The notes beneath the pieces are model-generated. The model did not search any database. It saw only the letters and a list, made by a program, of their open reading frames with translations, and was not told the DNA's origin. A DNA stretch of 60,699 nt from Vulcanimicrobiota bacterium. GTDB taxonomy: Bacteria > Vulcanimicrobiota > Vulcanimicrobiia > Eremiobacterales > Eremiobacteraceae. Where the stretch lies: assembly GCA_019235715.1 (NCBI GenBank), contig JAFAKE010000013.1:1-60699 (forward strand). The letters are read 5' to 3'. Below are positions 23,779 to 33,029 of this stretch, in pieces; the stretch's first letter is position 1, and each line of letters opens with the position of its first letter. The position numbers and the translations under genes were made by a program.

Positions 23779-24690
23779 ATGCCTTCTTGGGGCCTTGGTT
23801 TTGCTCGCATCGTCGGCCGCGTCTTGACGATGTGCGCGCTTGTCCTCGTGCTGGTCGCGATCGTCTTCGCGCTCGACGCGCATCAGAGCCAAAGCGCGGC
23901 GCGCGGCTCGAGCTTGCAGACGGCGGTCGATCTGCGCCCGCAGATCAAGCAGCGGGGGCTGGTGGTGCGCGACCAGGGCGACCGGCTGACGTGCACCGTT
24001 TTCGCGATCACGTTCTTGATCGAATACCAAGCGGCGGGCAGCACGGCGGAGCCTAAAGGCCTCGATCTTTCGGAAGAATATCTGAACTGGGCGGGCAACG
24101 AGTCAAACGGCCGGCCGTATCAAGACGGCGGCAAGTTCGCGCGCTTCATCAATGCGTTCGAGACCTGGGGCATCGCAACCGCGCAGCAAATGCCATACCG
24201 CAGCAGCTTCGACCCGGGCAGTCCGCCGATGCCGACCTCAGCGGTGATCGCGTCCGCGAAATCGATGTTCCCGTCGCGCTATCCGTTCGCCGAACTCAAA
24301 CGGTGGGATAACAGCACTGGACTGAGCGATTCGCAGCTGCGGGCAGTACTGGACGAGTTGCGTTCCGGCGAACCCGTTGCCATCGGAGTGTGGTGGCCGT
24401 ATCGCTACACGACCGATGACGTCGACGGCGTGCCGCTGGCCACTGACTATCCGCGCACGCAGGCGTCTCTCTTCATGGAATCGCCGCTGTTCGATGGGCA
24501 CTCGATCGATCTGGTCGGCTTTCGCGAGGACGCGAGTTTCCCGGGCGGCGGCTACTTCATCTTCCGCAACAGCTTCGGGCCCAGTTTCGGCGATCACGGT
24601 TATGGATTTGTCTCGTTCCGTTACGTCCGCACGTATTCGACAGATGCCGTGGCGATCGGAACGATGCCTCGATCGATCGCGGCGCGATGA
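23779..24690 (+). CDS. Papain-fold (C1-type) cysteine peptidase, membrane anchored
   Basis: A 303-residue protein. An N-terminal hydrophobic segment (about 9-33) is a signal anchor. The papain fold follows: VVRDQGDRLTCTVFAITFLIEY aligns with the Gln-Cys active-site region, GHSIDLVGF gives the catalytic His, and FIFRNSFGPSFGDHGYGFVSF the Asn. All three catalytic positions and the oxyanion Gln are present, although the usual CGSCW is replaced by LTCTV. Bacterial C1 peptidases of this kind are poorly characterised. No separate pro-domain is visible. It ends 12 bases from the convergent gene at 24703. Confidence 0.8.
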   Translation: MPSWGLGFARIVGRVLTMCALVLVLVAIVFALDAHQSQSAARGSSLQTAVDLRPQIKQRGLVVRDQGDRLTCTVFAITFLIEYQAAGSTAEPKGLDLSEEYLNWAGNESNGRPYQDGGKFARFINAFETWGIATAQQMPYRSSFDPGSPPMPTSAVIASAKSMFPSRYPFAELKRWDNSTGLSDSQLRAVLDELRSGEPVAIGVWWPYRYTTDDVDGVPLATDYPRTQASLFMESPLFDGHSIDLVGFREDASFPGGGYFIFRNSFGPSFGDHGYGFVSFRYVRTYSTDAVAIGTMPRSIAAR

Positions 24691-24702
24691 ACTTCTTGTT
24701 CT

Positions 24703-25377
24703 TTAGGCCGAGGGAACGGAAGGAACGGAAGGCGCCGATCTCTGTGCTGACGACGCTGGCGTTGATGGCGCTTGCGCTGGCATGGCCGTCGAGGGCGCGT
24801 CGGGCGCCGCGGAAGGCCGCAGCGGCATCCGCCGCACGCCCTTAGGATAGACACTGCCGTGGTCGCGGATCCAATCCTCCGATAGCACTGCGAGATATTC
24901 AAAGTTCTCCCACAACGCTTGCTGGCCGGTGGCGGCGCGCGAATCTGCGGTCACCAGTGCAAGACGTCCCCAGGCATTTGATATGGTCCAACTATAACGG
25001 TCGAGGAACAGATGGCGGTCGACGATGCCGTTCTTGACGAGAATGCCGAGCTCTTCATAGGCGTTGCCCACCAACGTCGCCGCGTTGCGCAGCTGTTCGT
25101 AGCTCTCGGGTACATCCGGAAGTGGATCGCCATGATCCCATGCGTCGCTGTATGCGCGGAACAACGGATCCTGCACGGCCGAGTCGAGTTGCGTGCGGAT
25201 GAGGTGAAGCGCTCGTGTGAACTCCGGATCGCGCAGCTCCTCGCCGATGTTGAGCATAGCGCTGATCTGATTACTCGCGCGCAGATGGCGCAGCTGAACG
25301 ATCGCCACGATCGCCGTCGCGGCGATGATGCATGCTGTCAGCAGCGAGCCGACGGTGTTGATGAGTTCGAGCGACAT
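24703..25377 (-). CDS. DUF4760-like membrane protein
   Basis: A 224-residue protein with one N-terminal membrane helix (about 8-30) followed by a helical cytoplasmic region: LRASNQISAMLNIGEELRDPEFTRALHLI, then YEQLRNAATLVGNAYEELGILVKNGIVDRHLFLDRY. This pattern is typical of DUF4760-type proteins of unknown role. The last 40 residues are Ala/Pro/Ser-rich and low complexity. It starts 7 bases after the stop of the TPR protein gene, so it is the third gene of that operon. Confidence 0.7.
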   Translation of the reverse strand: MSLELINTVGSLLTACIIAATAIVAIVQLRHLRASNQISAMLNIGEELRDPEFTRALHLIRTQLDSAVQDPLFRAYSDAWDHGDPLPDVPESYEQLRNAATLVGNAYEELGILVKNGIVDRHLFLDRYSWTISNAWGRLALVTADSRAATGQQALWENFEYLAVLSEDWIRDHGSVYPKGVRRMPLRPSAAPDAPSTAMPAQAPSTPASSAQRSAPSVPSVPSA

Positions 25378-25384
25378 GGCGGCG

Positions 25385-27016
25385 TCAGGAGACGCGTTCG
25401 ACTTGGCGGATCGTCGTCAGCAGCTGCGAGCGGCGCAGGATGAGCGCCGGGTCTGGCAGCTCTTTGACAAAGTCAGTCAGCGCATCGAGCGCCTTGGCAG
25501 GCTCGATCGCGCCTTGTGCATCAGCGTACCGCATGCACGCCGCCACAGCTTCATCCCTGAGGTCTTGCTTGAGATAGCAACGCGAGAGCAGCATAAGCAC
25601 TTCGGGGATTTCGCCGCGCTTCAGGATGCGATCGCATGCTTGTGCTGCTTCTGAGTAATGTCCGGCGTCGAACTGTTCTTGCGCTTTGCGCAACGCGAAG
25701 GCGTACAGCGCGCTTGACGGCGTCTTCGGCGCCGCCGACGCAGCCTCTGCGCTAACGGCCGCGGCCGCGGGCGCAGGCGATTGCGTCGCCGGTGCGACCG
25801 GTTCTTGCGCGCGTGTCGGTGCCGCGCCGGCAGCGGTTGCTGCGGCGGCCGGCTGAGCGGGTTGCGCAGGCGCGGATGCGCTCTCTGCGGGCTTCGCGCC
25901 CGGTGCCGGTGTGCTGGCCGAGGCGGGCGCTGGTGCGGCCGCCACCGGTTCATCCTCAGCGACAAGTTCGCCGGGCGATTTTTCCACGAGCTCCGGAGCG
26001 CCGGCGGCATCTTCGAGAGCTGGGGGCGGAGCGATCGGCGGCGCCATCGGCGTCGTGCTCGGCGGCGCTGCCGGCGTCGCGCGCGGCGGTGCGACGGTGG
26101 CCGTCGCCGCCGCCGAGCCAACAGAAACAGCGGCCGCAGATACCGCCGCTGTGGCCGCAGCCGGCTTCGGCGCCGTACGCAGCTTGTTTTCGACTTCAGT
26201 GAGATACTGCGGACCGAGCACGTTGATGCCGCGGCGCGCGGCCCCGTTGCGCGCGTCTGCTTCGAGCACGCGCGTGTAGAGTTCGACCAGCCGCTGTTCC
26301 GTGCGCGCGCGCCATGCCGGCTCGCGGCTCGGATCGCGGCGCACGAGCACGCCGAGATGATCGAGAGATGGCACGTGCTTCTTGAGGACCTCGCCTGGGA
26401 TGAGCTCCATCGAGTCGAACACGTCGTCAAGCTCGTCTGGATTCAGGTCGATGAAGCGCATCGCGCGGTCGGCGACTTGTTCGAACTGCCCGTTCGCGGC
26501 GTGCAGTGTGATGCCGGTGCGCAGCTGCTCGCGGGCGTCGTCCGCGCGTCCGAGCGCCGCATACAACTCGCTCAAACGCACGGGGATGTCGCCTTCATGC
26601 GGCTCGAGCTTCGCGCACGTGCGGTATTCATCGATGGCATCGGCGGCGTACCCTGCGTTGCGCAAGCCGTCGGCGTTCGCGCGCCGTACGACGGCGACGT
26701 CGGAGAACTCGATGGCGAGATCGGACAGCGTTTCGAGCGAGTCTTCGGTCGGAGACGTCAGATGTGCGAGCTCGGCGTATTTGGTGGCGACGCGCACGCG
26801 CTCGGGACCCAGCGGATTCTTGTCGACGCGTCCGAACAATCCGCGCCGCTTTTCTTTCGCGCGCAGCAGTTCGCCGAGAAGCTCAAGCCCTTGCGCGGGC
26901 CGATCTTCTTGCGCGAACGCCTCGGCCGCCGCGACGTAAAGCGGAACAGAAGCGCGCAAGCCTTCCTTCGCCGCGGTCTCGATCGCAAGCTGGCGCTTGC
27001 GGTTTGCGTTCGTCAC
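25385..27016 (-). CDS. TPR-repeat protein with Ala/Pro-rich linker
   Basis: A 543-residue protein. Residues 1-280 are TPR-like helical repeats (RANADGLRNAGYAADAIDEYRTCAKLEPHEGDIPVRLSELYAALGRADDAREQL). Residues about 285-455 are a low-complexity Ala/Pro linker, and the C-terminus has two more TPR motifs (LYAFALRKAQEQFDAGHYSEAAQACDRIL and LMLLSRCYLKQDLRDEAVAACM). No signal peptide. Start is GTG at 27016, three bases after the stop of the upstream TPR gene. It probably acts as a scaffold; partners are unknown. Confidence 0.8.
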   Translation of the reverse strand: MTNANRKRQLAIETAAKEGLRASVPLYVAAAEAFAQEDRPAQGLELLGELLRAKEKRRGLFGRVDKNPLGPERVRVATKYAELAHLTSPTEDSLETLSDLAIEFSDVAVVRRANADGLRNAGYAADAIDEYRTCAKLEPHEGDIPVRLSELYAALGRADDAREQLRTGITLHAANGQFEQVADRAMRFIDLNPDELDDVFDSMELIPGEVLKKHVPSLDHLGVLVRRDPSREPAWRARTEQRLVELYTRVLEADARNGAARRGINVLGPQYLTEVENKLRTAPKPAAATAAVSAAAVSVGSAAATATVAPPRATPAAPPSTTPMAPPIAPPPALEDAAGAPELVEKSPGELVAEDEPVAAAPAPASASTPAPGAKPAESASAPAQPAQPAAAATAAGAAPTRAQEPVAPATQSPAPAAAAVSAEAASAAPKTPSSALYAFALRKAQEQFDAGHYSEAAQACDRILKRGEIPEVLMLLSRCYLKQDLRDEAVAACMRYADAQGAIEPAKALDALTDFVKELPDPALILRRSQLLTTIRQVERVS

Positions 27017-27019
27017 GCC

Positions 27020-29398
27020 TTAGGCGGCCCCGCCGGCCGCTGCCTTTCCGGCTTTCGCCTTCAGCGAGTCAAGGCGCGCTGCGACGTCGCGATATTTGGG
27101 ATTCGCCGCTGCGATCTCTTCAAGCGCCCAGACCGCGAGTTCGCGTGACTCTGCATCTTCGCGGCCTTCGTGGGCGGCAGCCATGTAGTACAGCGCGTCG
27201 TGATACTGCTCTTCCGGGTGGCCTGAGACTTCAAGCGCCTTTGCGTACCGCGACAGCGCTTCGTCATATTGCCCCAGCTCGGCGTAGCAGCGCCCGATCG
27301 CCGTCTGCACGAGCACTGCGAATTCGGCGTTGTTCTGTAACGGCTCAAGAGTCTTGAGCCCTTCCTGCGGTTTGCCGTTCTCCAGCAGGGCGACGCCACG
27401 CGCGAAAATGCCGGCGGGCGTATTGTCGTCCGCTTTCGCGGCGACTGCTTTGTCCGCGGGCTTTGCAGCTTCTGGTTTGGCCGGCTCCGGCTTGGCCTGA
27501 CTCTTCGCGGCTTCGGCCTTGACCGGCTCGAGTTTGGGCGCCTCGCTCTTGGCCGCATCGGCTTTGGCGGGCTCTGCCTTCGCCGGCTCGACTTTCTGCT
27601 TGCTGACGCTCAGGTCGGGGGCTGCCGCTGCGCCGTTGGGCTTGACTGCGCCAGCCGCCGGCGCAGGAGGCGACGCGGCCGGGGCGGCCTGGGCCTTTTC
27701 GATGGCCGCAGCAAGGCCGGCTTCGAGCCTGCTGATCTCTGCGTCCGAGAGGCCGGCCGCCTGCGGCTCGCCCAGTCCTTGGATCTGCGCAAGCGTGGCC
27801 TCGGTCTGTTTGCGCCGCTCGGTAAGCGCCAGCGCGAGCGCGCGCAACTGCGCGACCGCATCTTCAATCCCTTTTTGCGCGCCCATCGTCGTGACGATCA
27901 GCGCCTCGACGTCGCCCACGCCCGACAGCGCAGTCGTCGCATCGCCCGCGACTGCGTGCGCGTGCGCGGCCGCCTCGATGATGCGCTTTTCAGCGCTTTG
28001 CAGCTGCGTGTTCGCGGCGCCAAACGCTTCGCGCGCCTTGGCGATCGTCGCCTCGACTGCGGTCGCATCGGCTTTCGCCTTTTCCGCTTGTGCCTTCACG
28101 GCGTCAAGCACCGCTTTTGCGCCTTCGGCCTCTTTCTTGAGCGCGCTAAACCCGCCCGCGGCTTCGAGCAATGCCTTTTCGACTGCGCTCGCATCGGTCT
28201 TGGTCTTATCCGCGCGCGCCCGTGTGGCCGTCAAGTCTGCGTTAAGGCCTTCGATAGACTTGACGATCGCCGAGCGCTGCTCGTCGGCTTTCTTGACGTT
28301 CTCGGCGAGCGTTTCGATCGAGACGAGGCCGGTGCGCGCTTGTTCGAGCTTGGCGGACAGCGCAGCGAGCGTCGCCTCTTCGGCGGCGCGCGCTTTCGCG
28401 ACATTGTCGAGTTGCGCTTTGATGCCGGCGAGTTCTTGATCCGCGCCCGCTTTTTCGCCCGCGACCGACTGCAGCGCCGCTTGCGCGGCCTTGATCTGCT
28501 CCTCAATCGCGAGGCGCTGTTTGTAGGCTTCGGCGATTGCAGCGGTGACCTGGGCGAGTTCGAGCGTCGCCTTCGATTGCTGCTCGATCGCGCGGTAGTC
28601 CGGCGGCATGACCGCGGCTGCGACCTGTTGGATCGGCGGTGGCGGCGGCGCCGGCTTGGGCTCTGGTTTGAGCGCGGCTTTCTTCTCGCGCGGCGCGGGT
28701 GCGATCTTCTCGAGCTCTGATTCAAGGCCGCGCGCACGCGCGTTGCCGGGATCGAATTCGAGGATGTCACGCGCGCATTGCAACGCGAGCGTGTAATCCA
28801 TCACCTTGCGCGCGGCTTCTGCGGCCGACAGCAGATAGGAAGTCGCCTCCGGCGCCATCTGCTTGATGCGGTACAGGCGTCCGAGATGCGCGAGCGCGTC
28901 CGCATGGTTCTTATCGCGCTCGATGATGCGCTTGAACGTCAGGATCGCTTGATCGATCTGATCGTCATCTTCGTAGACGCAGCCGGCCTCGAACAGCGCG
29001 GGCACGAACGTGTAGTGCGACTTGCGCAAAACCTCGGCGAAACGCCCGAGCGCACCGGCTTTGTTGCCGGCGGCGACTTCGACGCGTCCGAGCTCGAAGA
29101 TCGTCTCGTAATTCTTCTCGTCGACCGTGCGCGCGGCTTCGAATGCGGCGCGCGCGTCCTCGAGCTGGCCGTTGTCGAGCATCAAGCGGCCCGCGCGCAT
29201 GAACCAGCCGAACGATTCCTCCATGCCGAGGTCGGCTGCGACTTGCGCGGCGGCAGCGAGTTGAGCGGGCGTTGTGTCAGCGCGACCGACGGCCTGGCGC
29301 ACAAACGTAGCAGCCGCCGGGGTGTTGCCCTTGGCGATTTCCGCGCGGGCCTGTTCGAGGCTCTGTGCCGATGCCTGGCCCGGCTGCTGCTCACTCAT
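27020..29398 (-). CDS. Long TPR/coiled-coil protein, Ala-rich
   Basis: A 792-residue cytoplasmic protein. The first 220 residues are TPR repeats (GRLMLDNGQLEDARAAFEAARTV; HADALAHLGRLYRIKQMAPEATSYLLSAAE). Residues about 265-540 are a long Ala/Glu/Lys-rich coiled coil. About 570-660 is a Lys/Ala/Pro repeat stretch (AKAEPAKADAAK), and the last 130 residues are TPR again. Function is unknown; the architecture suggests a structural or scaffold role. It is the first gene of a three-gene minus-strand operon. Confidence 0.8.
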   Translation of the reverse strand: MSEQQPGQASAQSLEQARAEIAKGNTPAAATFVRQAVGRADTTPAQLAAAAQVAADLGMEESFGWFMRAGRLMLDNGQLEDARAAFEAARTVDEKNYETIFELGRVEVAAGNKAGALGRFAEVLRKSHYTFVPALFEAGCVYEDDDQIDQAILTFKRIIERDKNHADALAHLGRLYRIKQMAPEATSYLLSAAEAARKVMDYTLALQCARDILEFDPGNARARGLESELEKIAPAPREKKAALKPEPKPAPPPPPIQQVAAAVMPPDYRAIEQQSKATLELAQVTAAIAEAYKQRLAIEEQIKAAQAALQSVAGEKAGADQELAGIKAQLDNVAKARAAEEATLAALSAKLEQARTGLVSIETLAENVKKADEQRSAIVKSIEGLNADLTATRARADKTKTDASAVEKALLEAAGGFSALKKEAEGAKAVLDAVKAQAEKAKADATAVEATIAKAREAFGAANTQLQSAEKRIIEAAAHAHAVAGDATTALSGVGDVEALIVTTMGAQKGIEDAVAQLRALALALTERRKQTEATLAQIQGLGEPQAAGLSDAEISRLEAGLAAAIEKAQAAPAASPPAPAAGAVKPNGAAAAPDLSVSKQKVEPAKAEPAKADAAKSEAPKLEPVKAEAAKSQAKPEPAKPEAAKPADKAVAAKADDNTPAGIFARGVALLENGKPQEGLKTLEPLQNNAEFAVLVQTAIGRCYAELGQYDEALSRYAKALEVSGHPEEQYHDALYYMAAAHEGREDAESRELAVWALEEIAAANPKYRDVAARLDSLKAKAGKAAAGGAA

Positions 29399-29450
29399 GT
29401 GTTCGATTGTGCTCCATATCCGAGGAGAAAAACGGTCCCACTGTGCGGGC

Positions 29451-29470
29451 GCTTACATTAATATATATCG
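29451..29470 (-). promoter_or_regulatory. AT-rich promoter-like patch before the TPR operon
   Basis: The stretch reads CGATATATATTAATGTAAGC on the minus strand, 53-72 bases before the ATG at 29398, within GC-rich surroundings. TATATT can serve as a -10 box. No clear -35 is visible, so the call is tentative. Confidence 0.35.
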
Positions 29471-29499
29471 GCTGTACCGCGCTCTGGGCTTAAGGCAGC

Positions 29500-30453
29500 T
29501 CAGCCCGCGGCCGGTGCCGCGATATGGGCGTGGCTCTCGATGCTTTCGAGATATTTCTCCGCTTCCATCGCGGCGCGACACCCGAGGCCCGCGGCCGTCA
29601 CGGCCTGCCGGTAGCGCGTATCCTGGACGTCGCCTGCGACGAAAACGCCGGGCACGTTGGTGTGCACGCCATCCGTGGAGATTATATACCCACGCTGATC
29701 GAGTTGGAGTTGTCCCGCGAAGATTTCCGTGTTCGGCACGTGGCCGATCGCGACAAAGACAGCGTCGGTGGGGCGGGTAGCCGTGGCACCCGTCTGCACG
29801 TCGCGCAGCACCACGCCGGTCACGCCGCGCTCGCCGAGGATGTCGTCGACAACCGTGTTCCACACGAACGACATCTTCGGATGGGCGAACGCGCGCTGTT
29901 GCATGATTTTGGACGCGCGCAGCGAGTCGCGACGGTGCACGACCGTGACGCTGCGGCCGAAGCGCGTCAGAAACAGGCCGTCTTCGAGCGCCGTATCGCC
30001 ACCGCCGACGACGGTGATGTCTTTGTCGCGAAAAAATGCGCCGTCGCACGTCGCGCAGCTGGAAACCCCGCGTCCACGCAAGCGCGTCTCGTTCGGCAAC
30101 CCAAGCCACTGCGCTGACGCGCCGGTCGCGACCACGACCACTGATCCGCGATGTTCTTCATCATCGACCCACACGCGATACGGCGACGACGAGAAATCGA
30201 CGCGGGTCACGTCTTCGTTGTGGATCACGGCGCCGAAGCGCTCCGCTTGCGCGCGGAATTTCTCCATCAGCTCCGGGCCGAGAATGCCTTCTGGGAAGCC
30301 CGGGTAGTTCTCGACATCGCTGGTCAGCATGAGCTGCCCGCCGTACAAACCGCCGGCGAACACGAGCGGCGCCAGATTTGCGCGCGCGGCGTAGATCGCG
30401 GCGGTCAGACCTGCGGGGCCTGAGCCGATGATGATGACCTTGCGCGGATGCAT
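29500..30453 (-). CDS. trxB: Thioredoxin reductase
   Basis: A 317-residue NADPH-dependent thioredoxin reductase of full length. The FAD motif VIIIGSGPAGLTAAIYAARA begins at residue about 6. Then come NYPGFPEGILGPELM, the redox pair SSCATCDGAFF (about 133-140) and the NADPH motif ITVVGGGDTALEDGLFL, and finally VFVAGDVQDTRYRQAVTAAGLGCRAAM. It reduces thioredoxin. The gene is 101 bp upstream of the TPR operon on the same strand and divergent, by 47 bp, from the cysteine-synthase-like gene; both suit thiol metabolism. Confidence 0.95.
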   Translation of the reverse strand: MHPRKVIIIGSGPAGLTAAIYAARANLAPLVFAGGLYGGQLMLTSDVENYPGFPEGILGPELMEKFRAQAERFGAVIHNEDVTRVDFSSSPYRVWVDDEEHRGSVVVVATGASAQWLGLPNETRLRGRGVSSCATCDGAFFRDKDITVVGGGDTALEDGLFLTRFGRSVTVVHRRDSLRASKIMQQRAFAHPKMSFVWNTVVDDILGERGVTGVVLRDVQTGATATRPTDAVFVAIGHVPNTEIFAGQLQLDQRGYIISTDGVHTNVPGVFVAGDVQDTRYRQAVTAAGLGCRAAMEAEKYLESIESHAHIAAPAAG

Positions 30454-30500
30454 GTATCGCGCAGGTATTCCGTAGAGCCGCTAGGTAGCCTTTTGCCGAC

Positions 30501-31502
30501 ATGAGCGGCGGTGTCAGGCCCGACCTGTTCGCGGCGGTCGGCGATACGCCGTTGATCCGCATCCCGCACCTTTCCGCTGCGCTCGGCCGCAATATCTTGG
30601 GCAAAGCCGAGCATCTCAATCCGGGCGGCTCCGTCAAAGACCGCGCCGCGAAATACATCATCGAAGCGGCGGAACGTGCAGGCACGCTCGCCGCCGGCGG
30701 CACGATCGTCGAAGGCACGGCCGGCAACACCGGCATCGCGCTCGCGCTGCTCGGCAATGCGCGCGGATATCGCACGATCATCGTCATCCCTGACGATCAA
30801 TCCCCCGAAAAGTTCGACTTGTTGCGCGTGTTGGGCGCGGACGTGCGCGCCGTTCCCGCGGTGCCCTTCGCCGACGAGAACAACTACTATCACGTCGCGC
30901 GGCGCATCGCACAAGAAACGCCCAACGCGCTCTGGGCCGATCAGTTCAACAATCTCGCCAATCGCGACGCGCATTATGAGACGACGGGACCCGAGATCTG
31001 GCGCGACGGCGGGGCGACGCTCGATGCGTTCGTCGCCGCAGCGGGCACCGGAGGGACGTTCGCGGGCGTCTCACGTTTTTTAAAAGAGCAAAACGAGGCG
31101 ATCCGTTGCGTGCTCGCCGATCCGCTGGGGTCGGCGTTGTTCTGCTATGTGAAGACCGGCCGGCTCGAGTTCGAAGGCGACTCGTTCGTCGAAGGGATCG
31201 GCATCAAACGCGTGACCGACAACTTCAAAGATGCGCCGGTCGACGACGCGGTGCGGGTCAGCGATCGCGATGCCGTCGAGATGGCCCACTATCTGCTGCG
31301 CGAAGAGGGGCTTCTGCTGGGCGGGTCGGCCGCGCTCAACGTCGTCGCGGCCGCACGCGTCGCAAAGGGCTGTCCTGCCGGTGCGAGCGTCGTCACGATT
31401 TTGTGCGACGGCGGCGCGCGTGCGATGTCCCGGCTCTACAACGCGCGGTGGCTCGCGGAGAACGAGCTCACGCCGACGGCCCGCGGTCTCGAGTTCCTCT
31501 AG
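30501..31502 (+). CDS. Cysteine synthase-like PLP enzyme
   Basis: A 333-residue fold-type II PLP enzyme. The PLP Lys is in LNPGGSVKDRAAKYI. The substrate loop is EGTAGNTGIALALL, where O-acetylserine sulfhydrylases usually have TSSGNTG; the EGTAGNTG form is known from a divergent cysteine-synthase subgroup. AAAGTGGTFAGVSRF is the phosphate-binding loop and LLGGSAALNVVAA the Ser that contacts the pyridine N. It may make cysteine from O-acetylserine, or be a cystathionine beta-synthase relative. The nuo operon starts 87 bp downstream with its own leader. Confidence 0.85.
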   Translation: MSGGVRPDLFAAVGDTPLIRIPHLSAALGRNILGKAEHLNPGGSVKDRAAKYIIEAAERAGTLAAGGTIVEGTAGNTGIALALLGNARGYRTIIVIPDDQSPEKFDLLRVLGADVRAVPAVPFADENNYYHVARRIAQETPNALWADQFNNLANRDAHYETTGPEIWRDGGATLDAFVAAAGTGGTFAGVSRFLKEQNEAIRCVLADPLGSALFCYVKTGRLEFEGDSFVEGIGIKRVTDNFKDAPVDDAVRVSDRDAVEMAHYLLREEGLLLGGSAALNVVAAARVAKGCPAGASVVTILCDGGARAMSRLYNARWLAENELTPTARGLEFL

Positions 31503-31520
31503 CGTCGATACGCCCGGCGG

Positions 31521-31546
31521 GACTTTGGGAATTATTTCACAAAGTC
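31521..31546. promoter_or_regulatory. 26-bp near-palindromic dyad in the nuoA leader
   Basis: GACTTTG at 31521-31527 and CAAAGTC at 31540-31546 are perfect inverted arms. GAA and TTC just inside extend the symmetry, with one mismatched base between in each half. It lies 44-69 bases before the nuoA ATG. The shape suggests a dimeric regulator operator. As a hairpin it has no T-run, so it is not a good terminator for the upstream gene. Confidence 0.5.
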
Positions 31547-31589
31547 ACGGAACGTCTCATAACGCGCGGAAATCTCGAAATAAGGGAAC

Positions 31590-31949
31590 ATGCCCGACCC
31601 AGCCTGGACATACGTCCTCATCTTCTTCGTCGTCGCACTAGTGGTCGCGTCGCTGATCGCGATCGTGCCGGGTATTTTCACGAAGAAGCGGCCGACGCCT
31701 GAGAAACTCGAGCCGTACGAGTGCGGCGTGCCGCCTACGTCGGCGATGCTCGGGCGTTTCCCCGTGCGCTTCTATCTCGTCGCGATGCTGTTCGTCGTGT
31801 TCGACGTCGAGGCCGCGTCGTTCTATCCGTGGGCGGTCCGGCTGCGCGATCTCGGCGGCTTTGGGCTGCTCGAAATGGTCGCGTTCATCGTCGTGCTCGG
31901 CATCGGCTACGCGTATGTGTGGAAAAAAGGCGGCTTCTCGTGGAGATGA
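31590..31949 (+). CDS. nuoA: NADH-quinone oxidoreductase subunit A
   Basis: A 119-residue membrane subunit with three helices. The loop [44 protein letters not shown] holds the conserved YECG and FDVEA signatures of NuoA, part of the quinone-site/E-channel loop. AAGGGA precedes the ATG. First gene of the operon; it overlaps nuoB through ATGA. Confidence 0.95.
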   Translation: MPDPAWTYVLIFFVVALVVASLIAIVPGIFTKKRPTPEKLEPYECGVPPTSAMLGRFPVRFYLVAMLFVVFDVEAASFYPWAVRLRDLGGFGLLEMVAFIVVLGIGYAYVWKKGGFSWR

Positions 31950-32422
31950 GCCCGCAGCAGCCGTTCATCACGACGAAACTCGACGAATTCACGCGCTGGG
32001 CGCAAACGTCTGCGATCTGGCCGATGACGATGGGCCTCGCCTGCTGCGCGATCGAGATGATGAGCATCGTCTCTCCGCGCTACGACACCTCGCGCTTCGG
32101 CGCGGAGGTCTTCCGTTCGTCGCCGCGCCAGAGCGACCTCATGATCGTGTCCGGGCGCGTGGCCAACAAGATGGCGCCCATCCTGCGCCAGCTCTACGAT
32201 CAGATGCCCGATCCGAAGTGGGTCATCTCGATGGGCGCGTGCGCGTCATCCGGCGGCGTGTTCGACAACTACGCGGTCTTGCCAGGCGTCGATTCGATCT
32301 TGCCGGTCGACGTCTACGTCCCCGGTTGCCCACCGAGCCCCGATGCGCTGATCTACGCGCTCATGCAGTTGCGCCGCGAAATCGCTGCCGGCGGCAAAGC
32401 CAACGTGCTCGCGCGTGCCTGA
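31946..32422 (+). CDS. nuoB: NADH-quinone oxidoreductase subunit B
   Basis: A 158-residue peripheral subunit carrying cluster N2. The Cys pair in [10 protein letters not shown] plus Cys in [10 protein letters not shown] and [12 protein letters not shown] are the four [4Fe-4S] ligands. N2 is the last iron-sulfur centre before quinone. The ATG overlaps nuoA; the end overlaps nuoC by 8 bases. Confidence 0.96.
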   Translation: MSPQQPFITTKLDEFTRWAQTSAIWPMTMGLACCAIEMMSIVSPRYDTSRFGAEVFRSSPRQSDLMIVSGRVANKMAPILRQLYDQMPDPKWVISMGACASSGGVFDNYAVLPGVDSILPVDVYVPGCPPSPDALIYALMQLRREIAAGGKANVLARA

Positions 32423-33029
32423 GGCGGCAAGCGCACGCGCGCTGACTGCGGCGCTGCTCACGCGTTTGCCGCAGCTGCTTGGCTCTTCGTTCTTAGAAGC
32501 CGTCTCAGAAGACGACATGGACGAGGCGGCGATCCTCGGGAGCGGATTGCTGCCGGCCGTCGATGCAGTGCGCGATGCGGGATTCAATCATCTACTCGAC
32601 ATCGGCGGCACCGACCATCTCCCGCTAACCCCGCGCTTTGAGATCTCATATCATTTCCTCGCCTTCACCAGCGCCGACATTCAACAGCCCGGCACGACGC
32701 CGGCCGGCACCACCCCAGGACGCGACGGCTCGTTCGAACAGAAGAAATCCGTTGTGCCGGCGCGCTTCCGTTTGCGCGTCTTCCCCGACGATCTGAATCC
32801 GGTGCTGCCCTCGCTGTACAGCCGTTGGCCGAACGCCGACTGGCCCGAACGCGAGCTGTACGATCTCTTCGGTGTGCGCTTCGAGGGCCATCCGGATCTG
32901 CGCCGGATCTTGATGCCCGATGATTGGAAAGGCTATCCGCTGCGCAAGGATTACCCGCTGCGCGGGCTCGAGCGCCGCTTTGCGCCGGGCGGCTTGCGCG
33001 GCGAAGTGCCGCCGGTGATCAACAAGTGA
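32415..33029 (+). CDS. nuoC: NADH-quinone oxidoreductase subunit C
   Basis: A 204-residue 30-kDa-type subunit, not fused to NuoD. The signature is [45 protein letters not shown]. The N-terminal 100 residues form the variable alpha/beta domain, with an unusual Gly/Thr-rich loop around [13 protein letters not shown]. Start is GTG at 32415 inside nuoB; its stop overlaps the nuoD start (GTGA). Confidence 0.95.
   Translation: MPEAASARALTAALLTRLPQLLGSSFLEAVSEDDMDEAAILGSGLLPAVDAVRDAGFNHLLDIGGTDHLPLTPRFEISYHFLAFTSADIQQPGTTPAGTTPGRDGSFEQKKSVVPARFRLRVFPDDLNPVLPSLYSRWPNADWPERELYDLFGVRFEGHPDLRRILMPDDWKGYPLRKDYPLRGLERRFAPGGLRGEVPPVINK

Noticed and set aside
25781-28720. Plus-strand ORFs of 300-455 codons opposite the TPR genes
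   Set aside because: Codons of the Ala/Glu-rich minus-strand proteins produce open antisense frames. The translations are Arg/Cys-rich or Ala/Ser-rich without motifs.
31521-31546. The dyad before nuoA as a terminator of the upstream gene
   Set aside because: The stem is only about 7 bp with AT pairs and a long loop, and no T-run follows, so an operator is more plausible.
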